64,000 nucleotides of DNA from Prochlorothrix hollandica PCC 9006 = CALU 1027 (GCF_000332315.1 NZ_KB235933.1:499335-563334), one strand, 5' to 3'. Shown: positions 8,869 to 18,584, counted from the stretch's first letter. Notes: generated from the sequence alone by a model not told the origin. Made by a program: numbers and translations.

Positions 8869-9956
8869 GGTTTGCCGAGAAGTTGATCGCGTACATATTC
8901 AATGCGTTTTTTAACTTTAGGCTTGGAATTACTTGCGTCAGATGTGGTGTATTCCTTGAATTCTGGAGAGTTTAGCCATGTCATTGAATTTGGCTTAAGA
9001 TCATTTTCTTCCCTTAAAGCCAGTGCAGTGCCTACAGCAATAGCTTCAAATCTAATCCGAGGAGTTGTAGTATGCTTTTCACCTTTGCGAAACCCATGGG
9101 GGAAATAAGTTCTTACGAAGCTAAGCATTGATTCAAACTCCGCCTTCATTTTCTGCTCATCAAAATTATCGTTATTATTAGTTTCTAAATACTCATTGAG
9201 AAATTTATTGACCTGACGTTTGAAATTCTGGTAGTTATTTAGATAAGCAAAGAATCTCAGTACGAACTCTTGCGGCTCACGTCTATCAATATCATTGGAT
9301 GTGAATGGGCACAACTCCAGAAAGTCATCATTTTGGGATAGCTGATGAATAAAATTAAGAAATGGTCCACGCTGTATCCCTCTGCGCTTTTCCATATCAT
9401 TCAACACCACACTACCTGTATTAATACGCTCAAACATATCTCTGCGGATATCTTCAGTCGCTTTTTCAGTTAATTGAATCATCCGTAAGGTAGTTCTCTT
9501 AAAACGCCGTTGACGAGGAAGCGATAAATCAGAAAACCTGAAGTCATTTAACTTTTCTAACTTTTCAAGCTTCGATAGCTTTAACTCATTACTGAGAAAT
9601 TTAGCTAGGGTGCGGATACGTTGACTCCCGTCTATGATTTCCAATCGCCCCTCATTCTCTTTGTCAGGAATATCGGCTACAAAAATATACGGAATAGGTA
9701 GCCCTAGCAGCACAGATTCAATAAACTTCGACTGTCTTGCATCATCCCAAGCCATCTCTCGCTGATAGTCTGGGATGAATAATTCGTTTTCATCTTCAGA
9801 TCGTCCTTCGTCATACTTCTGCACTAGTATTTCTACTGGGTATTCTTTTGTATCATAATCTATCGGTTTCTGCTTATCTCGTATTTCTGCCTCAGCTTCA
9901 TCTCTTCTTGTAGTCGTGATTTCCGTGTCTATTGGTACGTTTTGTTTTTTTGGCAT
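8865..9956 (-). CDS. DUF262-domain protein (ParB/Srx-like nuclease or NTPase)
   Basis: 363-aa protein with a DUF262 N-terminal domain: IPDYQREMAW (about 62-71), then a run of FIESVLLGLPIP, and IIDGSQR (about 107-113) with the DGxQR signature used by ParB/sulfiredoxin-fold and GmrSD-type enzymes. GmrSD restricts modified DNA, and other DUF262 proteins occur in defence islands. The C-terminal half is unassigned and helical. The frame continues upstream to 10004, but ATG 9956 (MPKKQNVP) is the better start. First gene of a two-gene operon with the HEPN protein. The N-terminus (residues 8-35) is charged and probably disordered. Confidence 0.8.
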   Translation of the reverse strand: MPKKQNVPIDTEITTTRRDEAEAEIRDKQKPIDYDTKEYPVEILVQKYDEGRSEDENELFIPDYQREMAWDDARQSKFIESVLLGLPIPYIFVADIPDKENEGRLEIIDGSQRIRTLAKFLSNELKLSKLEKLEKLNDFRFSDLSLPRQRRFKRTTLRMIQLTEKATEDIRRDMFERINTGSVVLNDMEKRRGIQRGPFLNFIHQLSQNDDFLELCPFTSNDIDRREPQEFVLRFFAYLNNYQNFKRQVNKFLNEYLETNNNDNFDEQKMKAEFESMLSFVRTYFPHGFRKGEKHTTTPRIRFEAIAVGTALALREENDLKPNSMTWLNSPEFKEYTTSDASNSKPKVKKRIEYVRDQLLGKP

Positions 9957-10311
9957 CTTGTTCTCCAGCTTCGACAGGGTATCAAGACAGTAAGCGAGGC
10001 TCATCTCTCAGGGCGGGGGGATGTAACTTATGGAGTTCATCAGTAAATTGAGACAGAATGCAGAATTCTGGAGTTTGGTCATGGGGATTATGGTTAATCT
10101 ATAGGTTCCCTCAATGAATGGGGGGATGCCGCCCCGCCGCCCCCTAAAACCCTGATTACTGCCCTGGTGCAGGGGAAGAAATTTGAATTCTTCGAGGTGC
10201 CCTATAGATTGTGCAATTTACTTAAGTTTTCGTGTTGATGGCAGCCCTAGGGGTGTCACACTCCCCAGGGCTGGCAACGATCGCCCCCGGTCCCCAAGCA
10301 TTAGGCAGGGA
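9957..10311. other. 355-bp spacer between the DUF262 operon and malQ
   Basis: This stretch contains the presumed promoter of the DUF262-HEPN operon (reading left) and the region downstream of malQ. Near 10005 is a short GGGCGGGG tract like that of the dispersed hairpin repeats. I see no conserved gene or RNA in it. Confidence 0.4.
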
Positions 10312-11811
10312 CTAGGCGCGGCCAAAGGCGATGGTTAACTGGCCAAGGCGATCGCTTAACTTAGGGGTTAGATGTTCCGCCCGGTAGCGCCAGTTCCAAT
10401 TGCCCGCCGCCTGACTGGGGAAATTCATGCGGGCCTCCGTCCCCAGCCCCAACACATCCTGGAGGGGGGTAATGGCCTGATTGGCCACACTGCCCAGGGC
10501 CAGGGTAATCAAATCCCAGTGGATGCCATGGAAACTGCGGTGCCCCAGGTATTGGGCCACCTGCCATTGTTCCGGGAGGGAGCGATCGCTAAACCAGCCC
10601 ACCGTCGTGTTGTTGTCATGGGTGCCGGTGTAGACCACACAATTGGCATGGGCAAAATTGAAGGGCAAATAGGGATTTTCCACCCCTGAATCAAAGGAAA
10701 ATTGCAGGATTTTCATGCCGGGGAAATCGAAGGTATCCCGCAGGGCATCCACTTCGGGGGTAATGATGCCTAAATCCTCGGCAATAATGGGCAACTTGCC
10801 AAAATGATCCCGAATGCGGTTAAAAAAGGCATAACCGGGCGCTTCCACCCACCAGCCCTTCATCGCCGTGGTTTCTCCCTCCGGCACGACCCAATAAGCC
10901 TGTAGCCCCCGGAAGTGGTCAATGCGAATAATATCCACATAGTCCAGCAGGGACTCGAACCGCTGAATCCACCAGGCAAACTGACTCTGTTGGAGATAAT
11001 CCCAGTTATAGACCGGATTCCCCCACAGTTGGCCCGTCTCGCTGAAATAATCTGGGGGAACCCCCGCCATAAGGGCTGCATAGCCCGTTTTCGGGTTGAG
11101 ACAGAAATTTTCCGGGTGTGCCCACACATCCACACTGTCATGGGCCACATAGATGGGAATGTCCCCAATGATCTGTACCCCCCGATCGTTGGCGTAGGTG
11201 CGCAGGGCCGACCATTGGTTAAAAAACTCAAACTGCAAGAATTTCTGAAAGGCGATGTCCTCCGCCAACCGTTCCCGCCACTGCGCCAACACCCCCGGAT
11301 CCCGCTTGGCCAGTCCCGGCTCCCAGGCCGTCCAGCCCGATCCCTGGTGGGCCTCCTTCACGGCCATAAACAGGCTGTAGTCTTCCAGCCAACTGGCCTT
11401 AGCGTTACAGAAGGTGGCGAGGGCTTCCTGCTGGGCTGGGCTGGCTTGGGTTTGAAAGGTGTGAAAGGCTTTGCGAAACAGGGGCAACTTTAGGGCTATT
11501 GCTTGATCAAAAGCCGCCACATCCTGGGGTAAATCGGGCAGATTTTCCAGATCCGCTGCCTCCAGCAGTCCCTGGTCCAGCAGGTGATGGGGGCTGATGA
11601 GCATGGGGTTGCCTGCCATGGCGGAATAGGCCAAGTAGGGGGAGTTGCCAAACCCCGGTGCCCCCAGGGGCAAAATCTGCCACAGCTTTTGGTGACTGGC
11701 TGCTAGAAAATCGATGAAGCGGTATGCTTCCGGTCCCAGGTCGCCGATGCCAAAGGGACCGGGGAGGGAGGTGGGGTGTAGGAGGATGCCACTAGTTCTG
11801 GGGAAGGACAT
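10312..11811 (-). CDS. malQ: 4-alpha-glucanotransferase (amylomaltase)
   Basis: 499-aa GH77 enzyme that transfers glucan chains between maltodextrins during glycogen turnover. The N-terminus RTSGILLHPTSLPGPFGIGDLG and the LPLGAPGFGNSPYLAYSA stretch are diagnostic. Catalytic residues lie in IRIDHFRG (nucleophile Asp), IAEDLG (acid/base Glu) and GTHDNNT (transition-state Asp). The length matches the family. It stands alone on the minus strand, followed upstream by a long minisatellite. Confidence 0.96.
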   Translation of the reverse strand: MSFPRTSGILLHPTSLPGPFGIGDLGPEAYRFIDFLAASHQKLWQILPLGAPGFGNSPYLAYSAMAGNPMLISPHHLLDQGLLEAADLENLPDLPQDVAAFDQAIALKLPLFRKAFHTFQTQASPAQQEALATFCNAKASWLEDYSLFMAVKEAHQGSGWTAWEPGLAKRDPGVLAQWRERLAEDIAFQKFLQFEFFNQWSALRTYANDRGVQIIGDIPIYVAHDSVDVWAHPENFCLNPKTGYAALMAGVPPDYFSETGQLWGNPVYNWDYLQQSQFAWWIQRFESLLDYVDIIRIDHFRGLQAYWVVPEGETTAMKGWWVEAPGYAFFNRIRDHFGKLPIIAEDLGIITPEVDALRDTFDFPGMKILQFSFDSGVENPYLPFNFAHANCVVYTGTHDNNTTVGWFSDRSLPEQWQVAQYLGHRSFHGIHWDLITLALGSVANQAITPLQDVLGLGTEARMNFPSQAAGNWNWRYRAEHLTPKLSDRLGQLTIAFGRA

Positions 11812-11854
11812 AGTCTAAAATTTGGGTTTGCCGCTTGCACTTCGATGCCTAAAG

Positions 11855-12205
11855 CCTAGGAATGGCCTATAGCCTCAGAATATAGATCTAAAGCCTAGGA
11901 AGATCTAAAGCCTAGGAATGGGCCTGTAGCCTAGAAATGGGCCTGTAGCCTAGAAATGGGCCTGTAGCCTAAAAATGGGCCTGTAGCCTAAAAATGGGCC
12001 TGTAGCCTAAAAATGGGCCTATAGCCTAAAAATGGGCCTGTAGCCTAGAAATGGGCCTGTAGCCTAAAAATGGGCCTGTAGCCTAGGAATGGGCCTGTAG
12101 CCTAAAAATGGGCCTGTAGCCTAAAAATGGGCCTGTAGCCTAAAAATGGGCCTGTAGCCTAAAAATGGGCCTGTAGCCTCAGAAATAGATCTAAAGCCTA
12201 GGGGT
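11855..12205. repeat. 19-bp minisatellite upstream of malQ
   Basis: About thirteen copies of CCTGTAGCCTAAAAATGGG run from about 11923 to 12180, with AAAAA or AGAAA as the main variant. Degenerate units containing AGATCTAAAGCCTAGG flank it on both sides. It fills most of the 571-bp gap between malQ and the NUDIX gene, directly upstream of the malQ start. I see no protein or RNA gene in the gap. Confidence 0.95.
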
Positions 12206-12382
12206 GATAGCCTGAAGGACAGTCTAGGCCATAACGATACTGCAAAAACCATTGCCCCTGGCCGTTGGTCCTGGTCAAGTTGGGGGCAGCAAGGCCAACC
12301 CAGTGTTGAGCAATGTTCTCTGCGATGCCGTTGCGTCTGCTCTCTGGCCTGAGCCATTGTGCCACAACTCCCTTAAAATCTG

Positions 12383-12829
12383 GTGTTCCCTGTGACTTAT
12401 CGTAATCCCACCCCTACGGTTGATTTGGTGATTGAGTTGGTGGATCGGATCCACCGTCCCATTCTGTTGATTGAGCGCCTCAATCCCCCCCATGGCTGGG
12501 CCTTGCCCGGTGGGTTTGTGGACTATGGGGAGTCGGTGGAAACGGCGGCAGTACGGGAGGCCGAGGAGGAAACGGGCTTAGCTGTGGTCTTGGTGGAGCA
12601 GTTTCAGGTCTATTCCCAGCCCCAGCGAGATCCCCGTCAACATACCCTCAGTGTGGTCTTCATTGCCACGGCCACGGGCACCCCCCAGGCGGGGGATGAT
12701 GCCCAAAAGGTGCAGATTTTTGACCTGTGGGCACTGCCGACAATGTTATGTTTTGACCACGATCGCATTCTGGCGGACTACTGTGCCTACCGGTTCCATG
12801 GCCACCGTCCCCGTTTGCAGGAGCCTTAA
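12383..12829 (+). CDS. NUDIX hydrolase
   Basis: 148-aa enzyme with a complete Nudix box, from [11 protein letters not shown] through REAEEETGL, which binds Mg2+ and cuts a nucleoside diphosphate linked to another group. WALPGGF before the box and the overall size are like those of ADP-ribose pyrophosphatase or NADH-pyrophosphatase-type proteins, but the substrate cannot be read from the sequence. The start is a GTG (12383); another GTG lies three codons on. It converges with the PEP-synthase-like gene, 45 bp apart. Confidence 0.9.
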   Translation: MFPVTYRNPTPTVDLVIELVDRIHRPILLIERLNPPHGWALPGGFVDYGESVETAAVREAEEETGLAVVLVEQFQVYSQPQRDPRQHTLSVVFIATATGTPQAGDDAQKVQIFDLWALPTMLCFDHDRILADYCAYRFHGHRPRLQEP

Positions 12830-12874
12830 GGGTGACGAACTGGCGTTGATGGGACTGCGGTCGCCTGAGGGAGG

Positions 12875-15604
12875 TTAGTGCCGCTGCCCCTGGGCCACCT
12901 CCAACAGGAACCGCCGCTCTACTTGGTTGAGCCAGTGGTGGACGGAATCCACAGCCCTGGCTTCGATCGCCACCCCCTTGACCCCCGCCCGAACCCAGTC
13001 TGCCAACAGGTCAGGACCCAGGGCCGATCCTGCTGCCGCCACCACACAGGGCAGACCCAACTGGTGGGCTTGGCGGATCAGGTGGACAATGGCCTGCTGT
13101 ACCGCCGGTTGGTGGAAGGGATCATGGCTACTGAGGGGGGTATCGCGATCGACGGCCAAGAGCAACCGCCCCAAATCATTGCAACCCACCACAATGCCCT
13201 GAACCCCCGCCTGCTGGTAGGCCGGCAACAGCATCAACACCGACGGCACCTCCGCCATGATCCAGAGGGGCAGAGGCGGGGCACCGGCTAGCTGGGCCTG
13301 CTGGACTTGGTGCTGGCGATACTGAAACTCTTCAACGGTGCGCACAAAGGGCAACAACAGCCCCAGGGCTGCTCGGTGGCTGGGGTTCTGGCGTAGCTCA
13401 GCCATGACCGCCAACTCCAGATCAAACACTGCCGGATCGAGGTAGGGATCCTGCAAAAAGGGCCGATGGGCGGCGGCGGGATCCCCCTGGCTGTTGTGGT
13501 GCCACTGGGCAAACTCAGGGGCGCGGAAGTCAAAGCTACGGTACAGCAGAGGACGGGGAGCAATCCAGTCGAGGACAGTGCGCAGCCGTGCCACGAGACG
13601 GTCCCGCAGTTCGTCCCGACGGCCCTGGGCGAGCCACTGGTGGGGATGCTGTTGGTCTAAGAGATCTAAGAAAAACCATTCTGCCCGCAGCACGCCAATG
13701 CCATCCACCGTCAGGGGGGCAGCGGATTGGGGCAGCGCTAGGGGGGCATCCGGGGCATCTGGGGCGGGGTCGATCGCGGCTTCCCCCAGGGATCCTAACC
13801 CCAATGTGTGGGGATGGCTGACACTGAGCCAGATCCGGGTACCGGTGACGGCTGATTCCCAGGATTCTGGGGGGATCGTCGGGGGGATCGTCGGGGGAAC
13901 CGTCGGGGTGGGGTTTGGATCGCGGGGAACGGGACCCTCGATCTCCCCCTGAGAACCAGGATCCGCAGCCTTAGGGTCCGCGATCGGCTGGAGTTCGCCC
14001 CGATCGCCGTCCACCTTGAGCCACTGCCCCGATCGCAGGCGTTGACAAATCCCCGACACCCCCACCACCGCCGGAATCCCCAACTCCCGCGCCAAAATCG
14101 CCCCATGGGAGGTTTGGCCCCCTTGCTCCGTCACCAAGCCCCCACAGCGGACCAGGAGGGGCACCAGGGCCACGGTCACCCGTGGCACCACCAAAATTCT
14201 GTCCTTGCCATGGGTGCCAACCAGGGAACGACCACCGGGTTCGGCACGGGTTGCGGCGATCGCGTCATCCCCCGGCTCCCGCTGTTCCTGATCGTCCAGA
14301 CCAAACCACACCCGACCGATGTGGGTACCGGCGGAAACCCCCTGCCCACAGTAGGAGTCAGGGTTGGGCTGGGGTCGCGTTGCTGGCTCCAGTCCTGGGG
14401 TATGGGCTTTGATTTGGCACTGGAGCCACCACAACTGGGGAATCGGGCTGGGCTGGTCACAGAGGGGGCTGTCTAGACCCAACCCCCATTCCAGATGTAA
14501 CCCCATGCTGGGGGCGACCCGCAGCCGACGGGCCAGGTCTAACGCCCCTTGACCGAGGGCAGCAATTTGGGCGGGTTCCAGCACGGCCTGGTGAGCCTGG
14601 TGCCAGTCCAAGGGCTGGGGCATCAGGTGCGGCAGGGAGTCTCGATCGCGGCAGTCCGAGGGGAGAGTCAGGGTCTCTGCTAGATCTCTATCTAGATTTC
14701 TGTCTAGATTTCTATCTAGATTTCTGTCTAGATCCCTGTCTAGATCCCTGTAGTGATAGGCAATGCCCTTCTGGCCCAGGGTTTGGGACACCTTCTCCCC
14801 TTGGAGTTGCCAATGGTAGCGATCGGGGGTCACTTCCCCCCGCACCAAGGACAGTCCTAAGCCCCAGGTGGCTTCAATCCAAGCTTGATCCCCCAGCACC
14901 TCCACCGTGCCCGTGGCCAGGGCCGGGATCAGGGGCTGCACCAACACCCCCAGGGCCAGGGACTCTAGGCGCAACTCTTGGCGCTGCCAATAGAGCAGGT
15001 TGGTGGCCCGAAATAAATCGGCCCACATCCGCTTGAGGTGGGCCACACAGGGGTTGACGTGGCCGGGGCAAATCTGGGCGGACAGTAGTCCTGTGGTTTC
15101 CAGGGGGACGGGAGAGGATTGCCGCCGCTGTCTGGGGCGCGGCGATCGCCCGCCGGAGCCACTATTGACAGCCATGCTGGGCGATCGCCCCCTCTCCATC
15201 TGCCCCGTGGCCAAGGGGTGGGGGGACAGGCCACAGGGTCGCAGGATCACATAGGGGCTGGCCAACTGCTGCAACCCGTCGGCTAACGCTTGAATCCAGG
15301 GTTCCGGCCAGGGCTGATTCAGGAGATCCCGCTGCAGTTGTTGGGAGACCTGGTGCAGTTGCAGGGCGTTATCCACGCCTACATGGAGACTGGAATGGGG
15401 AAAATCTTTCAGGAGGGGGATGGACCAGGCCACTTGGTCTAAAAATTGCTGGCAGAGGGTGGCGGGGATGACAAAGCCCTGGGGCACCCCATAGCCCTGC
15501 TGTTGCAGTTGTCCCAGTAACAGGGCTTTTGTCCCAACGACATCGCGATCTGGCTCCTGCAAACGGTCGAGCCACCGTAGGGATAAGCCTTGTGTTGTAT
15601 CCAC
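12875..15604 (-). CDS. PEP synthase / pyruvate phosphate dikinase-like protein
   Basis: 909-aa protein with the three-part plan of PEP-utilising enzymes. An N-terminal ATP-grasp-like domain begins VGTKALLLGQL and GVPQGFVIP; a central swivelling domain has the phospho-accepting His in GGQTSHGAILARELGIPAV; a C-terminal TIM barrel has YRSFDFRAPEF and LPFVRTVEEF. The catalytic Cys region of true PEP synthases (CGQ/CGE) reads VVAAAG here, so the final PEP-forming step may be altered. Two low-complexity inserts break the ATP-grasp and swivel regions: an RDLDRNLD repeat and a PTVPPTIPPTIPP run. I therefore leave the symbol blank. Its exact substrate is uncertain. Confidence 0.75.
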   Translation of the reverse strand: MDTTQGLSLRWLDRLQEPDRDVVGTKALLLGQLQQQGYGVPQGFVIPATLCQQFLDQVAWSIPLLKDFPHSSLHVGVDNALQLHQVSQQLQRDLLNQPWPEPWIQALADGLQQLASPYVILRPCGLSPHPLATGQMERGRSPSMAVNSGSGGRSPRPRQRRQSSPVPLETTGLLSAQICPGHVNPCVAHLKRMWADLFRATNLLYWQRQELRLESLALGVLVQPLIPALATGTVEVLGDQAWIEATWGLGLSLVRGEVTPDRYHWQLQGEKVSQTLGQKGIAYHYRDLDRDLDRNLDRNLDRNLDRDLAETLTLPSDCRDRDSLPHLMPQPLDWHQAHQAVLEPAQIAALGQGALDLARRLRVAPSMGLHLEWGLGLDSPLCDQPSPIPQLWWLQCQIKAHTPGLEPATRPQPNPDSYCGQGVSAGTHIGRVWFGLDDQEQREPGDDAIAATRAEPGGRSLVGTHGKDRILVVPRVTVALVPLLVRCGGLVTEQGGQTSHGAILARELGIPAVVGVSGICQRLRSGQWLKVDGDRGELQPIADPKAADPGSQGEIEGPVPRDPNPTPTVPPTIPPTIPPESWESAVTGTRIWLSVSHPHTLGLGSLGEAAIDPAPDAPDAPLALPQSAAPLTVDGIGVLRAEWFFLDLLDQQHPHQWLAQGRRDELRDRLVARLRTVLDWIAPRPLLYRSFDFRAPEFAQWHHNSQGDPAAAHRPFLQDPYLDPAVFDLELAVMAELRQNPSHRAALGLLLPFVRTVEEFQYRQHQVQQAQLAGAPPLPLWIMAEVPSVLMLLPAYQQAGVQGIVVGCNDLGRLLLAVDRDTPLSSHDPFHQPAVQQAIVHLIRQAHQLGLPCVVAAAGSALGPDLLADWVRAGVKGVAIEARAVDSVHHWLNQVERRFLLEVAQGQRH
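14676..14752. repeat. In-frame 12-bp tandem repeat within the PEP-synthase-like gene
   Basis: TCTAGATTTCTG / TCTAGATTTCTA / TCTAGATCCCTG units repeat about six times. On the coding strand they encode repeated DRDL / DRNL tetrapeptides inserted in the ATP-grasp domain. The period is a multiple of three, so copy number can change without a frameshift. Confidence 0.9.
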
Positions 15605-16255
15605 GTCACTCTCTGACCATCAAATCAACTGGGCAATAAACCGGGATTAATAACGGGAGTCATAAACTGGGTCAACGTCAACAACCATGTTAGGGGGCAA
15701 ACCGCCGTCGGTGACCCGATCGCCTGCCTGTCTGACCATCATTAAAAATTTGGCATTAAAATTTGGCATTAAAATCTGACATTAAAATCTGACTATCATT
15801 TTAGGGTTGCCCCTTAAAGCGGGACAACATTAACGGGACAGTGGGGCGCAGAGTGCCCCACCTTACCGGCTGAAGTGGATGCCCTCATTTTAATCCCCCC
15901 GTAACCCTAGCCCTGCATCCCCTGGGCTTCAGCGTTGGTTGACGTGTTGGTTGACGTTTTATTGACAACGGGGTGCCCTCGCCCCAGTTCAGCGTTAAGC
16001 TATAAAACACTTGCGTCATTGTGTCATCAAACACTTGTGTCGCCAGATTACGTCGCCAGATTATCTCGCCAGATTATCTCGCCAGATTATCTCGCCAGAT
16101 CTTGAAAGGGGCAGAAAGTTCGCTAGGATGCCAGAGGTTTCTTCTGGGTTTCATGCCCTCCAGTCCTCCAGAACCCCAACGTTTCTGGGATCGTTCTGGA
16201 TTCTGATGCCATCTAATTTTGCCGTCAATGTTAAAGACTTGTCCTGGAGCATCGT
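15605..16255. other. 651-bp spacer with several short repeats
   Basis: Contains a short ATTAAAATYTGRC direct repeat (15745-15800), a dispersed hairpin fragment with GGGACAGTGGGGCG (about 15835-15862; relatives near 30547 and 50475), and five tandem units of CGCCAGATTATCT (13 bp) at 16039-16099. Short open frames here follow the tandem repeat and look incidental. The final 100 bp would hold the promoter of the HD-domain gene. Confidence 0.6.
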
Positions 16256-17095
16256 ATGTTTAACGCGACCGAGCTGCTGATTACTGCGTTTGTGCAACAG
16301 CTTAAAGAGGGGTATCACAGAACCTATGGTGGCTGGAAACGGGATTATGAGGACATCATCGGCTGGGTCGGCTCCATGGCCTTGGAAAACATTGCCAACA
16401 GCGATGCCCTGTATCACAACGTCGAACACACGATTTTAGTGACCCTGGTGGGCCAGGAGCTGCTGCGGGGTAAACATATCCGGGAAGGGAAAGTGACCTG
16501 CGAAGACTGGTTACACTTTATTATTTCCCTGGTCTGCCACGACATTGGCTATGTCAAAAAGGTCTGCCGCCTCGATCGCGACAACCTCTATGCCACCGGT
16601 AAAGGGGATCAACTGGTGCCCTTGCCCCCCGGTTCCACCGATGCGGGTTTAACCCCTTACCATGTCGATCGGGCCAAACTGTTTGTGGATGAGCGCTTTG
16701 GGGGCCACAAGCTCATTGATGCGGAATTGGTGAAGCGCAACATTGAACTGACCCGCTTCCCCGTCCCTTCCGCTGAGGATCACCAGGACACCATAAATTT
16801 CCCTGGGTTACTGCGGGCTTCGGACCTGATTGGCCAACTCAGCGATCCCCGTTACCTCAAGAAAATCGCCGCCCTCTACTATGAGTTTGAGGAAACCGGG
16901 GTAAATAAGCACCTGGGCTATAAAAATCCCGATGATCTCCGCAATAACTACCCTAAATTCTACTGGAATGGGGTCTATCCCTATGTGCGGGATGCGGTGG
17001 GCTATTTGTCCCTCACCCAACAGGGCAAGCAAATCATCGCCAACCTCCACTCCAATGTCTTTATGGTGGAGCATTTGGATTCCAGCAATAGCTAA
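16256..17095 (+). CDS. HD-domain metal-dependent phosphohydrolase (Npun_R2479-like)
   Basis: 279-aa soluble protein. The HD metal ligands are visible as His in LYHNVEHT, the HD pair in VCHDIGY, and a later Asp in RASDLIGQLSDP. This arrangement fits the cyanobacterial Npun_R2479-type HD proteins. Such enzymes hydrolyse phosphoester bonds in nucleotides, but the substrate is unknown. The ATG at 16256 lacks a strong ribosome site. It is monocistronic, with a repeat-rich spacer on each side. Confidence 0.8.
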   Translation: MFNATELLITAFVQQLKEGYHRTYGGWKRDYEDIIGWVGSMALENIANSDALYHNVEHTILVTLVGQELLRGKHIREGKVTCEDWLHFIISLVCHDIGYVKKVCRLDRDNLYATGKGDQLVPLPPGSTDAGLTPYHVDRAKLFVDERFGGHKLIDAELVKRNIELTRFPVPSAEDHQDTINFPGLLRASDLIGQLSDPRYLKKIAALYYEFEETGVNKHLGYKNPDDLRNNYPKFYWNGVYPYVRDAVGYLSLTQQGKQIIANLHSNVFMVEHLDSSNS

Positions 17096-17337
17096 CCCCT
17101 GGGTTTTCCGGGTCTAGGGGAGGCGATCCTGGGTCTTGTGGGGGTTGGGTCGCCTGGGTCAGGTCACCTAGGTTGGACATGGCCCACCATTGACCCACCA
17201 TTGGCCCACTGAATTAAGGCCCGTTTTAAGGCCCGTGTTAAGGCCAATTATCGGCGGTGGGAGCAAAATCCGGTAGATGATGGGGGACCCACGGAGTCCC
17301 CTTTTTGGTGGTGGGGGATCCATGGAGTTCCCTGGGT

Positions 17338-17399
17338 AGTGCAGCGGTTTTAGTGAAGCGGTTTTAGTGCAGCGGTTTTAGTGCAGCGGTTTGGGGCAG
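17338..17399. repeat. Tandem GCAGCGGTTTTAGT repeat upstream of the permease gene
   Basis: Four units of about 14-15 bp, GTGCAGCGGTTTTA with one GTGAAGCGG variant, run up to the permease start. The rest of the 17096-17405 spacer holds a GGGGGAYCCAYGGAGT direct repeat near 17282 and 17325 and a few shorter duplications, with no gene that I can see. Confidence 0.85.
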
Positions 17400-17405
17400 C
17401 AGTTT

Positions 17406-18584
17406 ATGAAAGCTTGGCAACGACTGAAGCGGAATCCCCTCGCCCGGTTGGGTGCTGTGATTTTACTGATTTTTTATGGGGCGATCGTCGGGGCGGAATT
17501 TCTGGCCCCCTATGATCCCTATCTCTCGGAACCGGAAAGCGCCCTGTTGCCCCCCACAGCCATCTATTGGCACGATCGCCAAGGCCAGTGGACGGGACCC
17601 CAGATCTACCCCACCCGCCAGGGACCGTTGGAACTGGACACGGGCGATCGCCAGCTCATCGTCAACTGGGATCAACCGGCTCCCTTACGGCTGTTGGTGC
17701 CCGGGGAACCCTACAAATTTTGGGGACTGATTCCCCTGCGGTGGCACCTGTTGGGCACGGCACCTCCCGAAACTAGTACACCGGAAATTAGTACACCGGA
17801 AACCACTACACCGGAAACCACTACACCGGAAGCCACTGCACCCGCAGCTAGTACACCCGCAACTGCGAAATGGCACCTGCTGGGCACCGATGATCAGGGC
17901 CGGGATCAACTCAGTCGCTTGCTCTATGGCGGTCGCATTAGCCTGACCATTGGTTTAGTGGGCATCGCCGTGTCCTTTCCCCTGGGGATGCTGGTGGGGG
18001 GAGTCGCCGGTTACTTTGGGGGCTGGATCGACACCCTGCTGATGCGCCTGGTGGAAGTGCTGATGACCATCCCCAGCCTCTATTTACTGGTGGCCCTCGC
18101 CGCAGTCTTGCCCCCTGGTCTCACCAGTGCCCAACGCTTTTTGTTGATTGTCTTGATTACCTCCTTTGTGGGCTGGGCCAGTTTAGCGCGGGTGATTCGG
18201 GGTCAGGTTTTAGCCTACAAAGAGCAAACCTATGTCCAAGCGGCCCGCGCCATGGGAGCCACCCCGTTCCACATCATCACCCGCCACCTGTTGCCCCAAA
18301 CCGCCACCTATATCATCACCTCCGCCACCCTCAGCGTCCCCAGTTTCATTGTGGCGGAGTCGGTCTTAAGCCTGATTGGCTTGGGCATCCAGCAACCGGA
18401 TCCCTCCTGGGGCAATATGCTATCGGTGGCTACTAATGCCTCGATCGTGGTCCTGCAACCCTGGTTAATTTGGCCCCCTGCCCTGCTGATTATTATCACG
18501 GTTTTAGCCTATAACCTCCTGGGGGATGGGCTGCGAGATGCCCTCGATCCCCGTAGCTTGGAGCGGGGCGATCGCCCCCAATAG
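17406..18584 (+). CDS. ABC transporter permease, DppC/OppC type
   Basis: 392-aa inner-membrane permease for peptide or nickel-type ABC importers. The first membrane helix (about residues 13-33) is followed by a long periplasmic stretch, then five helices. The EAA loop that contacts the ATPase reads QAARAMGATPFHIITRHLLP. The frame opens at a TTG (17391), but ATG 17406 (MKAWQRLKRNPLARLG) is the natural N-terminus for this family. A TPE/STPE repeat of about 30 residues is inserted in the periplasmic loop between two copies of WHLLGT. The partner permease, binding protein and ATPases are not in the window, so it is an orphan permease. Confidence 0.88.
   Translation: MKAWQRLKRNPLARLGAVILLIFYGAIVGAEFLAPYDPYLSEPESALLPPTAIYWHDRQGQWTGPQIYPTRQGPLELDTGDRQLIVNWDQPAPLRLLVPGEPYKFWGLIPLRWHLLGTAPPETSTPEISTPETTTPETTTPEATAPAASTPATAKWHLLGTDDQGRDQLSRLLYGGRISLTIGLVGIAVSFPLGMLVGGVAGYFGGWIDTLLMRLVEVLMTIPSLYLLVALAAVLPPGLTSAQRFLLIVLITSFVGWASLARVIRGQVLAYKEQTYVQAARAMGATPFHIITRHLLPQTATYIITSATLSVPSFIVAESVLSLIGLGIQQPDPSWGNMLSVATNASIVVLQPWLIWPPALLIIITVLAYNLLGDGLRDALDPRSLERGDRPQ
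17769..17865. repeat. In-frame 15-bp tandem repeat in the permease gene
   Basis: ACACCGGAAACCACT-type units repeat about six times with decay at both ends, encoding TPETT / TPEIS / TPAAS pentapeptides. The tract lies in a predicted periplasmic loop, where length changes are likely to be tolerated. Confidence 0.85.

Noticed and set aside
13494..13952. 152-aa plus-strand frame opposite the PEP-synthase-like gene
   Set aside because: Shadow frame over a real gene; its GGIVGGIVGG run is just the other side of the coding-strand Pro/Thr repeat.
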